Source of the DNA: an uncultured Erythrobacter sp.
Lineage (GTDB): Bacteria > Pseudomonadota > Alphaproteobacteria > Sphingomonadales > Sphingomonadaceae
NCBI GenBank assembly: GCA_947503275.1
Contig: CANNCZ010000001.1
Location: 1,240,001 to 1,304,000, forward strand
Reading direction: 5' to 3'
Length of the DNA: 64,000 bases
In this document: positions 27,494-35,437 of the stretch, piece by piece
Layout: each line of letters begins with the position of its first letter
Numbering within the stretch: position 1 is the stretch's first letter
Made by a program: the position numbers and the translations under genes
The notes under the pieces: generated by a model
Database searches by the model: none
What the model was told of the DNA's origin: nothing
Seen by the model: the letters and a program-made list of their open reading frames with translations, nothing else

Positions 27494-29329
27494 ATGACCT
27501 TCGAAGACCTCCCCACAGGGCTGAAAACAGCACTTGCCGAACGCGAGTATTCGCAGCCAACCGATGTGCAGGCCGCCGTGCTTGAACCCGAAGCTTTGGG
27601 CCGCGATTTGGTTGTCTCGGCACAGACCGGTTCGGGCAAGACAGTCGCATTCGGCTTGGCCATGGCGGGTGAGCTGCTCGACGATGCAGGCGAATTGAAC
27701 CGTTCGGACAGTCCCCTCGCGCTGGTCATTGCGCCGACACGCGAATTGGCATTGCAAGTTAGCCGCGAACTCGCTTGGCTCTACAGCGCGATTGGCGCGC
27801 GGGTTGCGACCTGTGTGGGCGGCATGAACCCATCGCATGAACGCAAAGTCCTGCGATCAGGCGCCACCATTGTGGTCGGCACGCCCGGCCGTTTGCGCGA
27901 CCACCTAGAGCGCGGCGCGCTTGACCTGTCCGCTCTCAGCGCAATTGTCCTCGATGAAGCTGACGAGATGCTCGACATGGGCTTTCGTGACGAGTTGGAA
28001 GCGATCCTTGATGCGGCGCCAGAGACGCGCCGCACCCTACTGTTCTCTGCGACGATGCCGCGCCCGATTGAGGCGCTTGCCCAGCGTTACCAACGCAATG
28101 CCCTGCGCATCGCGACGGTCGATAAAGGACGCAGTCACGAAGACATCTCTTATCAGGCAGTGACAGTTTCACCCCCAGAGATTGAGAACGCAGTGGTCAA
28201 CCTGTTGCGGTTTCATGAAGCGGAAACGGCGATCCTGTTTTGCGCGACGCGTGAAAGCGTCCGGCGATTGCATGCGACATTGCAAGAACGCGGCTTCAGC
28301 GTCGTCGCCTTGTCAGGTGAGCACTCTCAGCAAGAGCGCAATCAAGCGCTGCAAGCTCTGCGCGACAGACGAGCGCGGGTTTGTGTAGCGACCGATGTTG
28401 CCGCGCGCGGAATTGATCTCCCTTCGCTCAGCCTCGTTGTTCATGTCGAGATCCCTCGCGATGCCGAGACCTTGCAACACCGCTCTGGCCGCACGGGCCG
28501 CGCTGGTAAAAAGGGTACCGCAGTTCTTATCGTCCCCTTCCCCCGCCGCAAGCGCGTCGAAGGCATGCTGCGACGGGCCAGTATCAAGGCCACGTGGACC
28601 GATGCTCCTGACCGCGATGCGATCATGACAAAGGACCGCGAGCGGTTGCTCGAAAAGCTCATGGAGCCGGTCGAAGTCACCGATGCTGACCGCGAGCTTG
28701 CCGAAAAATTGATGACGCAGAAAAGCCCGGCTGAACTGGCTGCGATGCTCGTGCACGCGCACCGCTCAAAGATGCCTGCGCCTGAAGACTTGATGCCGAA
28801 CACACCCGAGGCACGCCGCGCTGCTCAAAACGAAAAACATCGCCCCGGATTCGAAGATACCGTGTGGTTCCGCATGGATATTGGGCGCAAACAGAACGCT
28901 GATCCGCGCTGGATCCTGCCGCTCTTGTGCCGACGGGGCCACGTCACCCGCAACGAAATCGGCGCCATTCGCATTGGTCCTGACGAAACCTATTTCCAGA
29001 TCCCACGCACCCTTTCCGAAAAATTCCATGCCGCCACGCAGCGCACAGCGGGCACCGAAAGCGATGAAGATGCAATCCGCTTTGAAGTGTCGCAAGACGG
29101 CCCGCGCGTTGCCGCTCGCGCCAATCGGAAGGGACGCTCTGATCCCGGTCGCAGGCCGCGTCCACCGGGCGTAAAGGCGCAACCCTCACGCGGCCCGCAA
29201 GGGGAACGAAAGGGCGACTTTAAGGGGAAGAAGGGCAAACCAAAGGGTAAGCCCAAGGACAAATTCGGAGGAAAAGGCGGTCCACCGAAAAACGGTGGTG
29301 GTCAAAAACGCCGTCCAAACGACGGCTGA
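27494..29329 (+). CDS. DEAD-box ATP-dependent RNA helicase with DbpA-like C-terminal domain
   Basis: About 611 residues. Helicase core: Q motif QPTDVQAAVL, motif I AQTGSGKT, Ia PTRELAL, GTPGRLRDHL, DEAD box in VLDEADEMLDMGF, SAT in LLFSATMPR, and motif VI HRSGRTGRAG. After the core, FEDTVWFRMDIG ... ETYFQIP resembles the DbpA RNA-binding domain, used by family members to grip 23S rRNA during 50S assembly. The tail (KGKPKGKPKDKFGGKGG) is a basic glycine-lysine extension. I chose the ATG at 27494 (MTFEDLPTGL), where homologues begin, with AAAGAAAAG upstream; the frame is open further left. Confidence 0.9.
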   Translation: MTFEDLPTGLKTALAEREYSQPTDVQAAVLEPEALGRDLVVSAQTGSGKTVAFGLAMAGELLDDAGELNRSDSPLALVIAPTRELALQVSRELAWLYSAIGARVATCVGGMNPSHERKVLRSGATIVVGTPGRLRDHLERGALDLSALSAIVLDEADEMLDMGFRDELEAILDAAPETRRTLLFSATMPRPIEALAQRYQRNALRIATVDKGRSHEDISYQAVTVSPPEIENAVVNLLRFHEAETAILFCATRESVRRLHATLQERGFSVVALSGEHSQQERNQALQALRDRRARVCVATDVAARGIDLPSLSLVVHVEIPRDAETLQHRSGRTGRAGKKGTAVLIVPFPRRKRVEGMLRRASIKATWTDAPDRDAIMTKDRERLLEKLMEPVEVTDADRELAEKLMTQKSPAELAAMLVHAHRSKMPAPEDLMPNTPEARRAAQNEKHRPGFEDTVWFRMDIGRKQNADPRWILPLLCRRGHVTRNEIGAIRIGPDETYFQIPRTLSEKFHAATQRTAGTESDEDAIRFEVSQDGPRVAARANRKGRSDPGRRPRPPGVKAQPSRGPQGERKGDFKGKKGKPKGKPKDKFGGKGGPPKNGGGQKRRPNDG

Positions 29330-29565
29330 AAACCAATCACAGTTTGGACAAGACTATCGCCATCATTGGTAGTCTGACGGGTATCCGCGTTTTCTCAAAT
29401 AGCCGCTCCGCTGCCCTATCGCGTCGGTAGGTGTTGCCAGACCAGACTCGACTGATTGGATATCGAAATCGATCAGGCAGGGAAGCGCTGCGCCAACCAG
29501 AGAAACGTTGCGAGTAGACTGACAGCACCTCTGCAAAGGTATGCGAACCTATACGAATTCGAAAT
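29330..29565. other. Gene-poor gap between helicase and tRNA-Met
   Basis: A 236-base stretch downstream of the tRNA 3' end. It can be read as a 63-codon ORF on the minus strand (29337-29528) with a basic, low-similarity product that I do not recognise. There is no integrase, no second copy of the tRNA end and no clear terminator. I treat it as non-coding. Confidence 0.3.
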
Positions 29566-29642
29566 TGGTAGCGGAGGAGGGACTTGAACCCCCGACACGC
29601 GGATTATGATTCCGCTGCTCTAACCACCTGAGCTACTCCGCC
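29566..29642 (-). tRNA. tRNA-Met (CAT anticodon, elongator type)
   Basis: A 77-base cloverleaf can be folded on the minus strand: acceptor GGCGGAG paired with CTCCGCT (one G-T pair), D-arm GCTC...GAGC, anticodon stem GCGGA/TCCGC with loop ATCATAA (anticodon CAT), TPsiC stem GGGGG/CCCTC with TTCAAGT, and discriminator A plus encoded CCA. The G-T closing pair and lack of the three G-C pairs above the anticodon loop argue against initiator tRNA. A lysidine-modified tRNA-Ile2 would also have CAT, but the acceptor and anticodon arm fit elongator Met better. Confidence 0.93.
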
Positions 29643-29764
29643 CCAAAGGGATCCCGCCGGTCATATTACAAGGCGGGATTCGCGAGGCCAAAGACCTCAA
29701 GCGAGCGGCGCGTTTAGGGCGCAGGTTCGCGCCGGTCAACCTCAAGTTTGCCGCCGAGCCACCT

Positions 29765-30421
29765 CTAGCGTGAGCTCTTGTTCATCCGCAGCACTTTGAC
29801 CGCCAAGCTGCGGTTGAACGCACGGTCTACCGCTTTGCCGATTTCGGGCAAGCTACCGGCCAATTGAGCCAGAGCATCGCGGTCGATCCGCGCCATGCGC
29901 ATGTCCTGTGTGACAGTGACCGTCGCGCTTGCCCGTTCGCCCGAGACATGGCTCATTTCGCCTAAGAATTCACCCGCACCGCATTCGCTGACGATGGCCA
30001 GATCCCGCTCAATCTCTGCGCGGCCGCTGGCGATGTAAATCAAAGGCGGGTCGAGTTGCCCCTGATTGATCAATTGCGAGCCAACGGTGACGTCCTCCCA
30101 GATCATGAGATCGCGCAGGCGGCTTTGCTGGGTCGGCTCCTCGATCTTCATCACATGGTCGAACAGATCACGCTCTTCGCTCGTCATCACGCCGGAGCGT
30201 GCTCTGCGGCGGAGTTCGAACAGGCGCGCACCATTTACGGCCACAAAGCCTATCGCGATCGCCAGTCCGATGCCAATACCTGAGGTGAGCGCAAAGTAGG
30301 CGACACCCAAAAGGCCGGCAGCGAGGCACAGCATTCGGATCGTACGCACCTGATGCGGGATCATCGCCCCGATCAACGCGATCCCTGCTCCCCAGCCGAC
30401 CAATGCGCTCCAATTGTCCAT
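29765..30421 (-). CDS. Membrane protein with cyclic-nucleotide-binding domain, Popeye-like layout
   Basis: 218 residues. Two or three hydrophobic helices fill the first 70 positions (WGAGIALIGAMIPHQVRTIR, IRMLCLAAGLLGVAYFA, GIGIGLAIAIGFVAVNGARL), followed by a CRP-like beta-roll: VGSQLINQGQLDPPLIYIAS, GRAEIERD, GEFLGEMSHVSGERASATVT. In the phosphate-binding cassette the usual GE..ALL..RAAT appears as GEFLGEMS..SGERASAT. The layout of N-terminal membrane helices plus a cNMP domain recalls Popeye proteins of animals and their bacterial relatives. There is no DNA-binding domain, so it is not a CRP regulator. It is 45 bases after the 2H phosphoesterase gene. Confidence 0.7.
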   Translation of the reverse strand: MDNWSALVGWGAGIALIGAMIPHQVRTIRMLCLAAGLLGVAYFALTSGIGIGLAIAIGFVAVNGARLFELRRRARSGVMTSEERDLFDHVMKIEEPTQQSRLRDLMIWEDVTVGSQLINQGQLDPPLIYIASGRAEIERDLAIVSECGAGEFLGEMSHVSGERASATVTVTQDMRMARIDRDALAQLAGSLPEIGKAVDRAFNRSLAVKVLRMNKSSR

Positions 30422-30466
30422 CTCTGCTCCTTAGCAGCCAATATCCCGCATCGTCGCGGGAAAACG

Positions 30467-30988
30467 TTAGGCCAGTCGCTCTTTGCCCCGAAAGGCGCAG
30501 CGCTTCACCGCCTCCCACGGGCCATCCTGATAGAGATGCAATTCGAGCGCGGGAAAGGTGAAGGCGCGCAGTTCAATCGTCGGGCCAAGCTGCGCCTGAA
30601 GCTCGCGCGCCTCACGCTTCGAGACCTTGTTCTGGATCGTAATGTGGGGGCGCGGCTCGTACAGGTCCTGCGCGGTCAGACTGCCGTGGAAGTGCTCGGC
30701 TATTATGGCGCGCAATGTCAGCAACGGCTCGCTTTGCAGCGCGATGGCGGTTCCTGTGTGAAGGTCCATGACGCCAGAGATTGCGGCCTCAGGAGGTGCG
30801 AATTCACGGGTGATGGTGGGTAGGAACGTCTTAAGTTCCTCCAAAAGCGACGGTGCAAAGGAGTGGAACATAGTGACATGCGCGTGCAAGTGATTGCGCT
30901 CCGCCGGATAGTGCTCTCGACGCAGACCATCTGCCCACGCCTGAATATTCGGCGGCAAAGCGGCGGTGACGATAAACGGCCGCGCCAC
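30467..30988 (-). CDS. 2H phosphoesterase, 2'-5' RNA ligase/ThpR family
   Basis: 173 residues with the two diagnostic HxTx motifs, HVTM (37-40) and HITI (115-118), spaced as in LigT-like 2H phosphoesterases that hydrolyse 2',3'-cyclic phosphate ends of RNA. GTG start at 30988, with the purine-rich GGAGAGATGGAGTAGGGA just upstream; that stretch is a direct repeat of the end of mltG. The protein is slightly shorter than typical ThpR and has a long N-terminal helix (NIQAWADGLRREHYPAERNH). RNA repair or tRNA end processing is the likely role; the substrate is unknown. Confidence 0.85.
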   Translation of the reverse strand: MARPFIVTAALPPNIQAWADGLRREHYPAERNHLHAHVTMFHSFAPSLLEELKTFLPTITREFAPPEAAISGVMDLHTGTAIALQSEPLLTLRAIIAEHFHGSLTAQDLYEPRPHITIQNKVSKREARELQAQLGPTIELRAFTFPALELHLYQDGPWEAVKRCAFRGKERLA

Positions 30989-30992
30989 GTCC

Positions 30993-31079
30993 CTACTCCA
31001 TCTCTCCGCGTTCTCGGCGTTTGCTTGCCGCGTTCGCCGAGGAGCGTTGGCGCACAGGGAACGTGCGGTTCAGCTGCAT
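30993..31079 (-). CDS. Possible 28-residue micro-ORF between mltG and the 2H phosphoesterase
   Basis: ATG at 31079, stop TAG ending at 30993. It begins MQLNRTFPVRQR and ends KRRERGEME, almost the same as the last residues of MltG (LRRQRGEME). It is preceded by GAGCGGAGTG and ends five bases before the GTG of the next gene, so it could couple translation along the operon. It may equally be the untranslated remnant of a local duplication of the mltG tail. Too short to judge by composition. Confidence 0.25.
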   Translation of the reverse strand: MQLNRTFPVRQRSSANAASKRRERGEME

Positions 31080-31108
31080 AAACACTCCGCTCACTCCATC
31101 TCTCCGCG
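30995..31108. repeat. 16-bp direct repeat at the mltG 3' end
   Basis: ACTCCATCTCTCCGCG occurs at 30995-31010 and again at 31093-31108 (plus-strand reading). On the minus strand each copy reads CGCGGAGAGATGGAGT, that is, the codons for RGEME plus the start of a stop codon. The upstream copy is the true end of mltG. The downstream copy supplies the ribosome-binding region of the 2H phosphoesterase. Confidence 0.7.
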
Positions 31109-32062
31109 CTGCCGGCGAAGTTCAAACCACTTCTCAACCGCCGCATTGTGGCCATCCAGCGTTGCGTTGAACTCATGCCCGCCCGTGCCATCCGCGACCA
31201 TGAAGAGGTATTCGTGATCTTCTGGGTTCAACACCGCTGCGATGCTCTCACGCCCCGGATTAGTGATCGGACCACTGGGTAGGCCAACCATCGTATAAGT
31301 GTTGTAGCCATTCACCGCAGCGATCTCGGACTGACGGATACGGCGGCCCAAAGGTTTACCCTGCGTGATCGGATAGATGATTGTGGGGTCCGCTTGCAGC
31401 ATCATCCCCACTTCGAGCCGGTTGGAATAAAGGCCCGCAACTGTGCCGCGCTCCTCGGGTGTGCCGGTCTCTTTTTCAACTACGGAGGCAAGGATCAACG
31501 CCTCTCGCAGCGTTTCAACCGCAATGTCATCGGACCGCTCTGCCCATGCCTCAGCCAGGTACAAATCCATAGCTGCCTGCATTTGCTCGACCAGCGTGCC
31601 GCGTTCCTGTCCGCGTTCAAAGGCGTATGTGTCAGGCAGGATTGAGCCTTCAGGCGGCACGTCGATATCGCCCGTCATCAGCTCTTCGGCCATCAATCGT
31701 TCCCACACCAAAACAGACGGCATGCCTTCGGGGATGGTGACGAAACGGCGAATGACATCACCAGATTGGAACATGTTAAGGATGTCACCTTGCGACATGC
31801 CTTCGGTTAGCTGGAACTCACCCGCTTGAATGGGATCAGAGGACCCGAACAGGCGAGCAGTCATCAGGAAGCCGTCAGCGGATTCGATCAAGCCGCCCTC
31901 TTCCAAATCTTTGGCCACCGCGCTCAATGAGGAGCCTGCTGGCACAATAAATGGTGTGTCTTGCTCAACCGTGGCAGCGCCCAGCCCTGCCCCGCTAACG
32001 AACAAAGCGACAGCGGCGACCAAGGCCAAAACCAGTCCGACGATGCAGCCGAACCGCTTCAT
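31091..32062 (-). CDS. mltG: Endolytic murein transglycosylase
   Basis: 323 residues, YceG/MltG family. It cuts nascent peptidoglycan strands in the periplasm, setting glycan chain length. A single N-terminal membrane anchor is present (IVGLVLALVAAVALFVSGAG), then a LysM-like subdomain (FIVPAGSSLSAVAKDLEEGG) and the catalytic domain with LASVVEKETGTPEERGTVAG (the conserved catalytic Glu lies in EKE), VGMMLQADPTIIYPI and LPSGPITNPGRESIAA. ATG start at 32062, four bases after the fabF stop; acpP-fabF-mltG is a common order in alphaproteobacteria. Confidence 0.95.
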   Translation of the reverse strand: MKRFGCIVGLVLALVAAVALFVSGAGLGAATVEQDTPFIVPAGSSLSAVAKDLEEGGLIESADGFLMTARLFGSSDPIQAGEFQLTEGMSQGDILNMFQSGDVIRRFVTIPEGMPSVLVWERLMAEELMTGDIDVPPEGSILPDTYAFERGQERGTLVEQMQAAMDLYLAEAWAERSDDIAVETLREALILASVVEKETGTPEERGTVAGLYSNRLEVGMMLQADPTIIYPITQGKPLGRRIRQSEIAAVNGYNTYTMVGLPSGPITNPGRESIAAVLNPEDHEYLFMVADGTGGHEFNATLDGHNAAVEKWFELRRQRGEME

Positions 32063-32066
32063 CGGA

Positions 32067-33326
32067 TCAATTCACCTTCTGCATGATGATCGACGCGTTG
32101 GTGCCGCCAAAACCGAACGAATTGTTCAGCACCGCGTTCACTTCGCGCTTTTTCGCTTTCAGTGGCACAAGGTCGATGCCTTCTGTGCCGTCATCGGGAT
32201 TGTGCAGGTTAAGCGTTGGCGGCACCACACCGTCGCGCATGGCGAGGATGCAGAACACCGCCTCGACCGCGCCAGCACCGCCCAGCAAGTGACCGATTGC
32301 GCTCTTGGTCGAACTCATCGAAGCGCCGCTGAGATCATCGCCGAGCACCCGCTTCACCGCAGCCAGCTCAATTGTGTCGGCCATGGTCGATGTGCCATGC
32401 GCGTTGACATAGTCGATATCACCGGGGCCAAGGCCCGCTTTTTTCAAAGCCATCCGCATCGCCAATTCCGCGCCCTTGCCCTCTGGATGAGGGGCAGTGA
32501 CGTGATAGGCGTCGCCTGACAGGCCGTATCCAGTGACCTCGGCATAAATCTTTGCGCCGCGTGCTTTGGCATGCTCGTATTCCTCAAGCACAACAACGCC
32601 CGCGCCTTCGCCCATGACGAAGCCTTCGCGGTCCTTGTCATAGGGGCGGCTTGCCTCTTTTGGGCGGTCATTGAAGCTGGTGTTAAGCGCGCGCGCCTGT
32701 GCGAACCCTGCAATGCCCAGCGGGTTGACGGTGCTTTCCGCGCCGCCCGCCAGCATGATATCCGCATCGTCCATCATGATCATGCGCGCCGCATCACCGA
32801 TGGAATGCGCACCGGTTGAGCACGCCGTCACGACCGCATGGTTCGGGCCCATAAAACCATATTTGATTTGCACCTGGCCAGTGACCAGATTGATCAAGCG
32901 ACCATGCACAAAATGCGGAGAGACGCGGCCCGGACCACGCTCTTTCAGAACGATGCTTTCGCTTTCGATCCCCGGCAAACCGCCAATTCCTGCGCCGATT
33001 GAGCAACCCACGCGCTCTTTTTCTGCATCGGAAAGATCGGTCAGGCCTGCGTCTTCCAATGCCTGACCCGCTGCGTCTATGCCGTACACGATGAAGGGAT
33101 CGACTTGCCGCTGAACCTTGTGATCAACACGCTTGTCCGCATCAAAGCCCCAAGGGTGATCCTTGTCCTTTACCTCGCATGCGATGGTGCATTTCTGACC
33201 TTCAGGATCGAAGCTTGTGATTGGCCCCGCGCCGCTTTCGCCAGCAATCAGGTTTTTCCAAGAGGTCTCTACATCGCCCCCAAGCGGGGTGACGAGGCCA
33301 AGTCCGGTAACAACAACGCGGCGCAT
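32067..33326 (-). CDS. fabF: 3-oxoacyl-[acyl-carrier-protein] synthase II
   Basis: 419 residues, KAS II, condensing malonyl-ACP with growing acyl-ACP chains. The catalytic triad is visible: Cys169 in VVTACSTGAHSIG, His310 in VNAHGTSTMADTIE and His346 in SAIGHLLGGAGAVE. The glycine-rich C-terminal NNSFGFGGTNASI is also intact. Full length compared with the family. It follows acpP with a 137-base spacer containing strong hairpins, and precedes mltG by four bases. Confidence 0.97.
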   Translation of the reverse strand: MRRVVVTGLGLVTPLGGDVETSWKNLIAGESGAGPITSFDPEGQKCTIACEVKDKDHPWGFDADKRVDHKVQRQVDPFIVYGIDAAGQALEDAGLTDLSDAEKERVGCSIGAGIGGLPGIESESIVLKERGPGRVSPHFVHGRLINLVTGQVQIKYGFMGPNHAVVTACSTGAHSIGDAARMIMMDDADIMLAGGAESTVNPLGIAGFAQARALNTSFNDRPKEASRPYDKDREGFVMGEGAGVVVLEEYEHAKARGAKIYAEVTGYGLSGDAYHVTAPHPEGKGAELAMRMALKKAGLGPGDIDYVNAHGTSTMADTIELAAVKRVLGDDLSGASMSSTKSAIGHLLGGAGAVEAVFCILAMRDGVVPPTLNLHNPDDGTEGIDLVPLKAKKREVNAVLNNSFGFGGTNASIIMQKVN

Positions 33327-33376
33327 TCATCTCTCCAAAGCCTCAACGGGCCAAATGTTTGTATCCCCAAACACTA

Positions 33377-33442
33377 CAGGCCCGCGACCCTTGTAAAAAG
33401 GGCTCGGGCCTGTCGGTCAGAGACCCGACCTTGCAAGCAAGG
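33377..33442 (-). promoter_or_regulatory. Stacked hairpins in the acpP-fabF spacer (possible attenuator or processing signal)
   Basis: Two clear stem-loops lie between acpP and fabF. 33377-33412 pairs CAGGCCCG with CGGGCCTG, with an inner CCCTT/AAGGG stem. 33429-33442 is the perfect CCTTGC-AA-GCAAGG. Between them, GTCGG/CCGAC can form a weaker stem. No T-run follows on the minus strand. The arrangement could stabilise the abundant acpP message or reduce read-through into fabF. Confidence 0.5.
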
Positions 33443-33463
33443 AACCGGGCAATCTGGGGGCGA

Positions 33464-33700
33464 TTAGCCCTTGTGCTCTTCGATGAATTTGGTCGCATCG
33501 CCAACGGTGCTGATCTTTTCAGCCGCATCGTCGGGGATTTCCACGCCAAACTCTTCTTCAAAAGCCATCACCAGCTCGACAATGTCGAGGCTGTCAGCGC
33601 CCAGATCATCGATGAAGCTCGCTTCTTGAGTGACCTTGTCACCTTCGACGCCGAGATGCTCGACGACAATTTTCTGCACGCGGTCGGCAGTATCGCTCAT
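33464..33700 (-). CDS. acpP: Acyl carrier protein
   Basis: 78 residues, acidic, with the 4'-phosphopantetheine attachment serine at position 37 in the motif [10 protein letters not shown], and helix III region [15 protein letters not shown]. It carries acyl chains in fatty acid synthesis. Length and composition are typical of AcpP. It heads the minus-strand group acpP-fabF-mltG; GGGAAACAC precedes the ATG. Confidence 0.98.
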   Translation of the reverse strand: MSDTADRVQKIVVEHLGVEGDKVTQEASFIDDLGADSLDIVELVMAFEEEFGVEIPDDAAEKISTVGDATKFIEEHKG

Positions 33701-33806
33701 GTGTTTCCCTCTTAGATTTGGGGTTTCAATTACCCCATGGCCCTAAAGGTGCGTTCGATTGAGCGCAAGTCAAGATGCGATGCGCATTCGCGATCATCAC
33801 CAATGA

Positions 33807-34598
33807 TCATGCAAACAGCGCGCGCGTATCCCGTATTTCGATGTCGCTGCGCGGCTGCAAAGAGCGCAGAATTTTGTATTTATGGGCGCTGCCAAAGGTG
33901 ATGAGCGCGGTCAGCCCCTGCCCGGTAATCATGTCGAGCGCGCTGTTGATAAGGTCCGTGTGCGCCCGGTTGATCTGTGTCCAGCCGCCGGGGCCAAGAT
34001 CTTCGTCAAAGAAACGCTGATACGGACTGCGTGACTTTTCAACGAGTTGGTCGAATTCTTGAGTGTGGATGAAAAGCGGATCATCACCGCGACCGGCGAT
34101 CTCGCGCGAATAGTGGCTCAACGCGGCCTGATGGACTTCCCTTTCAATCGCGCGCGATGGGTCGCTCTCAATCCGCTCCAAAGCCGCACGGCGATCATCG
34201 GCAATCTTTTGTGTCCAACCCGCCGTGCCCAAGATGCGGAAACCCATTTCCTGGCTCAGCGGAAAGACGACATCCGTGTATTCTGGGAAAACCTGCGTGC
34301 GCGGTTCGTCCACTTTTCCGGTTTCTCGAAACGAAGTGATGGCTTGATCCACCCTATCAGGGGGGATTTCAGTCAGGATCACGTCTGGCGCGGCTTTGCG
34401 GATTGCCGCTTCGAGGATGGGCAGCGAATATCGCTCACTGGTGCGATGGCCGGAATGGATCACGCCCATCACATGCACCTGAGTTGCGCCAGTCATGGCT
34501 TGTTCGTCGGCACTGCATGCTGTCAGCAGGGGCGATGCTGCCAATCCAAGCGATCCAATGAGAGCGGTGCGCCGGGTAAGGGTGAATTCTTGTTCCAT
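33807..34598 (-). CDS. Putative Tat-exported lipoprotein, TraB/TIKI-like hydrolase fold
   Basis: About 263 residues. The N-terminus TLTRRTALIGSLGLAASPLL then TAC combines a twin-arginine motif with a lipobox, so it is probably folded in the cytosol and exported by Tat as a lipoprotein. The start at 34598 (MEQEFTLTRR) keeps the signal intact. The body has VHVMGVIHSGHRTSERYSLP, AAPDVILTEIPPDR and a terminal LITFGSAHKYKILRSL, a pattern like the TraB/PrgY/GumN (TIKI) or DUF5694 group with His and Glu residues suited to metal binding. I am not certain of the family, and no substrate can be given. Confidence 0.6.
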   Translation of the reverse strand: MEQEFTLTRRTALIGSLGLAASPLLTACSADEQAMTGATQVHVMGVIHSGHRTSERYSLPILEAAIRKAAPDVILTEIPPDRVDQAITSFRETGKVDEPRTQVFPEYTDVVFPLSQEMGFRILGTAGWTQKIADDRRAALERIESDPSRAIEREVHQAALSHYSREIAGRGDDPLFIHTQEFDQLVEKSRSPYQRFFDEDLGPGGWTQINRAHTDLINSALDMITGQGLTALITFGSAHKYKILRSLQPRSDIEIRDTRALFA

Positions 34599-34741
34599 GT
34601 CAGTGTATTCAAAAGCTACGCTCAATTGGTTTCACCTTCCACTCAACGACCGCAAAAATAGTGCAATTAGTGGCCAATAGTACCGCTGACCTACGACTTA
34701 ACTCGGTTCAACGCAGCTCAGAAACGCTTCAGCGAACGCTC

Positions 34742-34767
34742 GGAACAAAATACCCAGTTCACCCATT
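34742..34767 (+). promoter_or_regulatory. Possible EcfG (general stress sigma) promoter
   Basis: GGAAC (34742-34746), 17 bases, then CATT (34764-34767), close to the alphaproteobacterial EcfG consensus GGAAC-N16/17-CGTT. It lies 65 bases upstream of the DUF2383 gene, a type of small helical protein often stress-linked. The -10 has one mismatch, so this is a weak call. Confidence 0.35.
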
Positions 34768-34831
34768 AAGTCATTGAAACCGCGGCGCATTCGGTGCCAC
34801 GGATTAACCCATGAACTCATCAAGGAGATCC

Positions 34832-35272
34832 ATGACTAACATTACAACACTGAAATCGCTTACCCAAACTACATATGACTCAGTCGAAGGCTATCGCAAG
34901 GCCATCGACAAGGCCGACAGCCCCGCGCTGAAAAGTGCCTTGGAACGCCGACTGAACTCGCGCATCGAGACGTTGAATACGTTGAACCGAGCGCTAGAGG
35001 CCAACGGCGAGAAGCGGATTGATACCGTCAGCATGACCGGGACCGCACATCAAACATTTATGAGCATCGCCGAGGCATTCTCGAACAGCAACGAAGCCGC
35101 GATTGAGCGCGTGGAAGAGGGCGAGGACTATCTCGCCGAGCAATTCCGTGATGCGTTGAACGACGACGGCGAGACATTGGATAGCTCATTCCGAATGGTG
35201 ATTGAACAAGCGTACCGAGAAGTGCGCGAAGGCGAACGCTTTAGCGACATGCTCGAAAAGCAATACGCATAG
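34832..35272 (+). CDS. DUF2383/PA2169-like four-helix-bundle protein
   Basis: 146 residues, almost all helical and acidic. The pattern matches the DUF2383 (PA2169) family of ferritin-like four-helix bundles: LTQTTYDSVEGYRKAIDKAD, ERRLNSRIETLNTLNRALEA, and an AIERVEEGEDYLAEQF helix with ExxE-type acidic residues. Metal-binding carboxylates are suggested but not certain. The start at ATG 34832 has a strong AAGGAGA. It stands alone between divergent or convergent neighbours; an EcfG-like promoter upstream hints at stress induction. Confidence 0.8.
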   Translation: MTNITTLKSLTQTTYDSVEGYRKAIDKADSPALKSALERRLNSRIETLNTLNRALEANGEKRIDTVSMTGTAHQTFMSIAEAFSNSNEAAIERVEEGEDYLAEQFRDALNDDGETLDSSFRMVIEQAYREVREGERFSDMLEKQYA

Positions 35273-35285
35273 CTCTCAGCCGGAA

Positions 35286-35307
35286 TTCGCAAGTGGGGAC
35301 TTGCGAA
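35286..35307 (+). terminator. Hairpin after the DUF2383 gene
   Basis: TTCGCAAGT-GGGG-ACTTGCGAA is a perfect 9-bp stem with a four-base loop, 13 bases after the stop. No T-run follows, so it may be a 3' stabiliser or a Rho-assisted end rather than an intrinsic terminator. Confidence 0.4.
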
Positions 35308-35396
35308 CTGAGCGTCGAGCGCGCTTTGATGAAAAATATCTAAAAGATTATTTGGTCTGAGCGCGCTCCGCTCACTAAAGCAAAAACCCGAAACAA

Positions 35397-35432
35397 AAAG
35401 GGCGCCGATCCACAAAGGATCGGCGCCCTTTT
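35397..35432 (-). terminator. Intrinsic terminator downstream of aspS (possibly bidirectional)
   Basis: AAAGGGCGCCGATCC and GGATCGGCGCCCTTT form a 15-bp stem around ACAAA. On the minus strand the hairpin is followed by TTTTTGTTT, giving a strong Rho-independent terminator six bases after the aspS stop. On the plus strand only TTTTG follows, so it may also weakly end transcription from the left. Confidence 0.88.
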
Positions 35433-35437
35433 GTGTA

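Noticed and set aside
29337-29642. tRNA-Met as a genomic island attachment site
   Set aside because: No integrase, no repeated tRNA 3' end and no compositional jump beside it.
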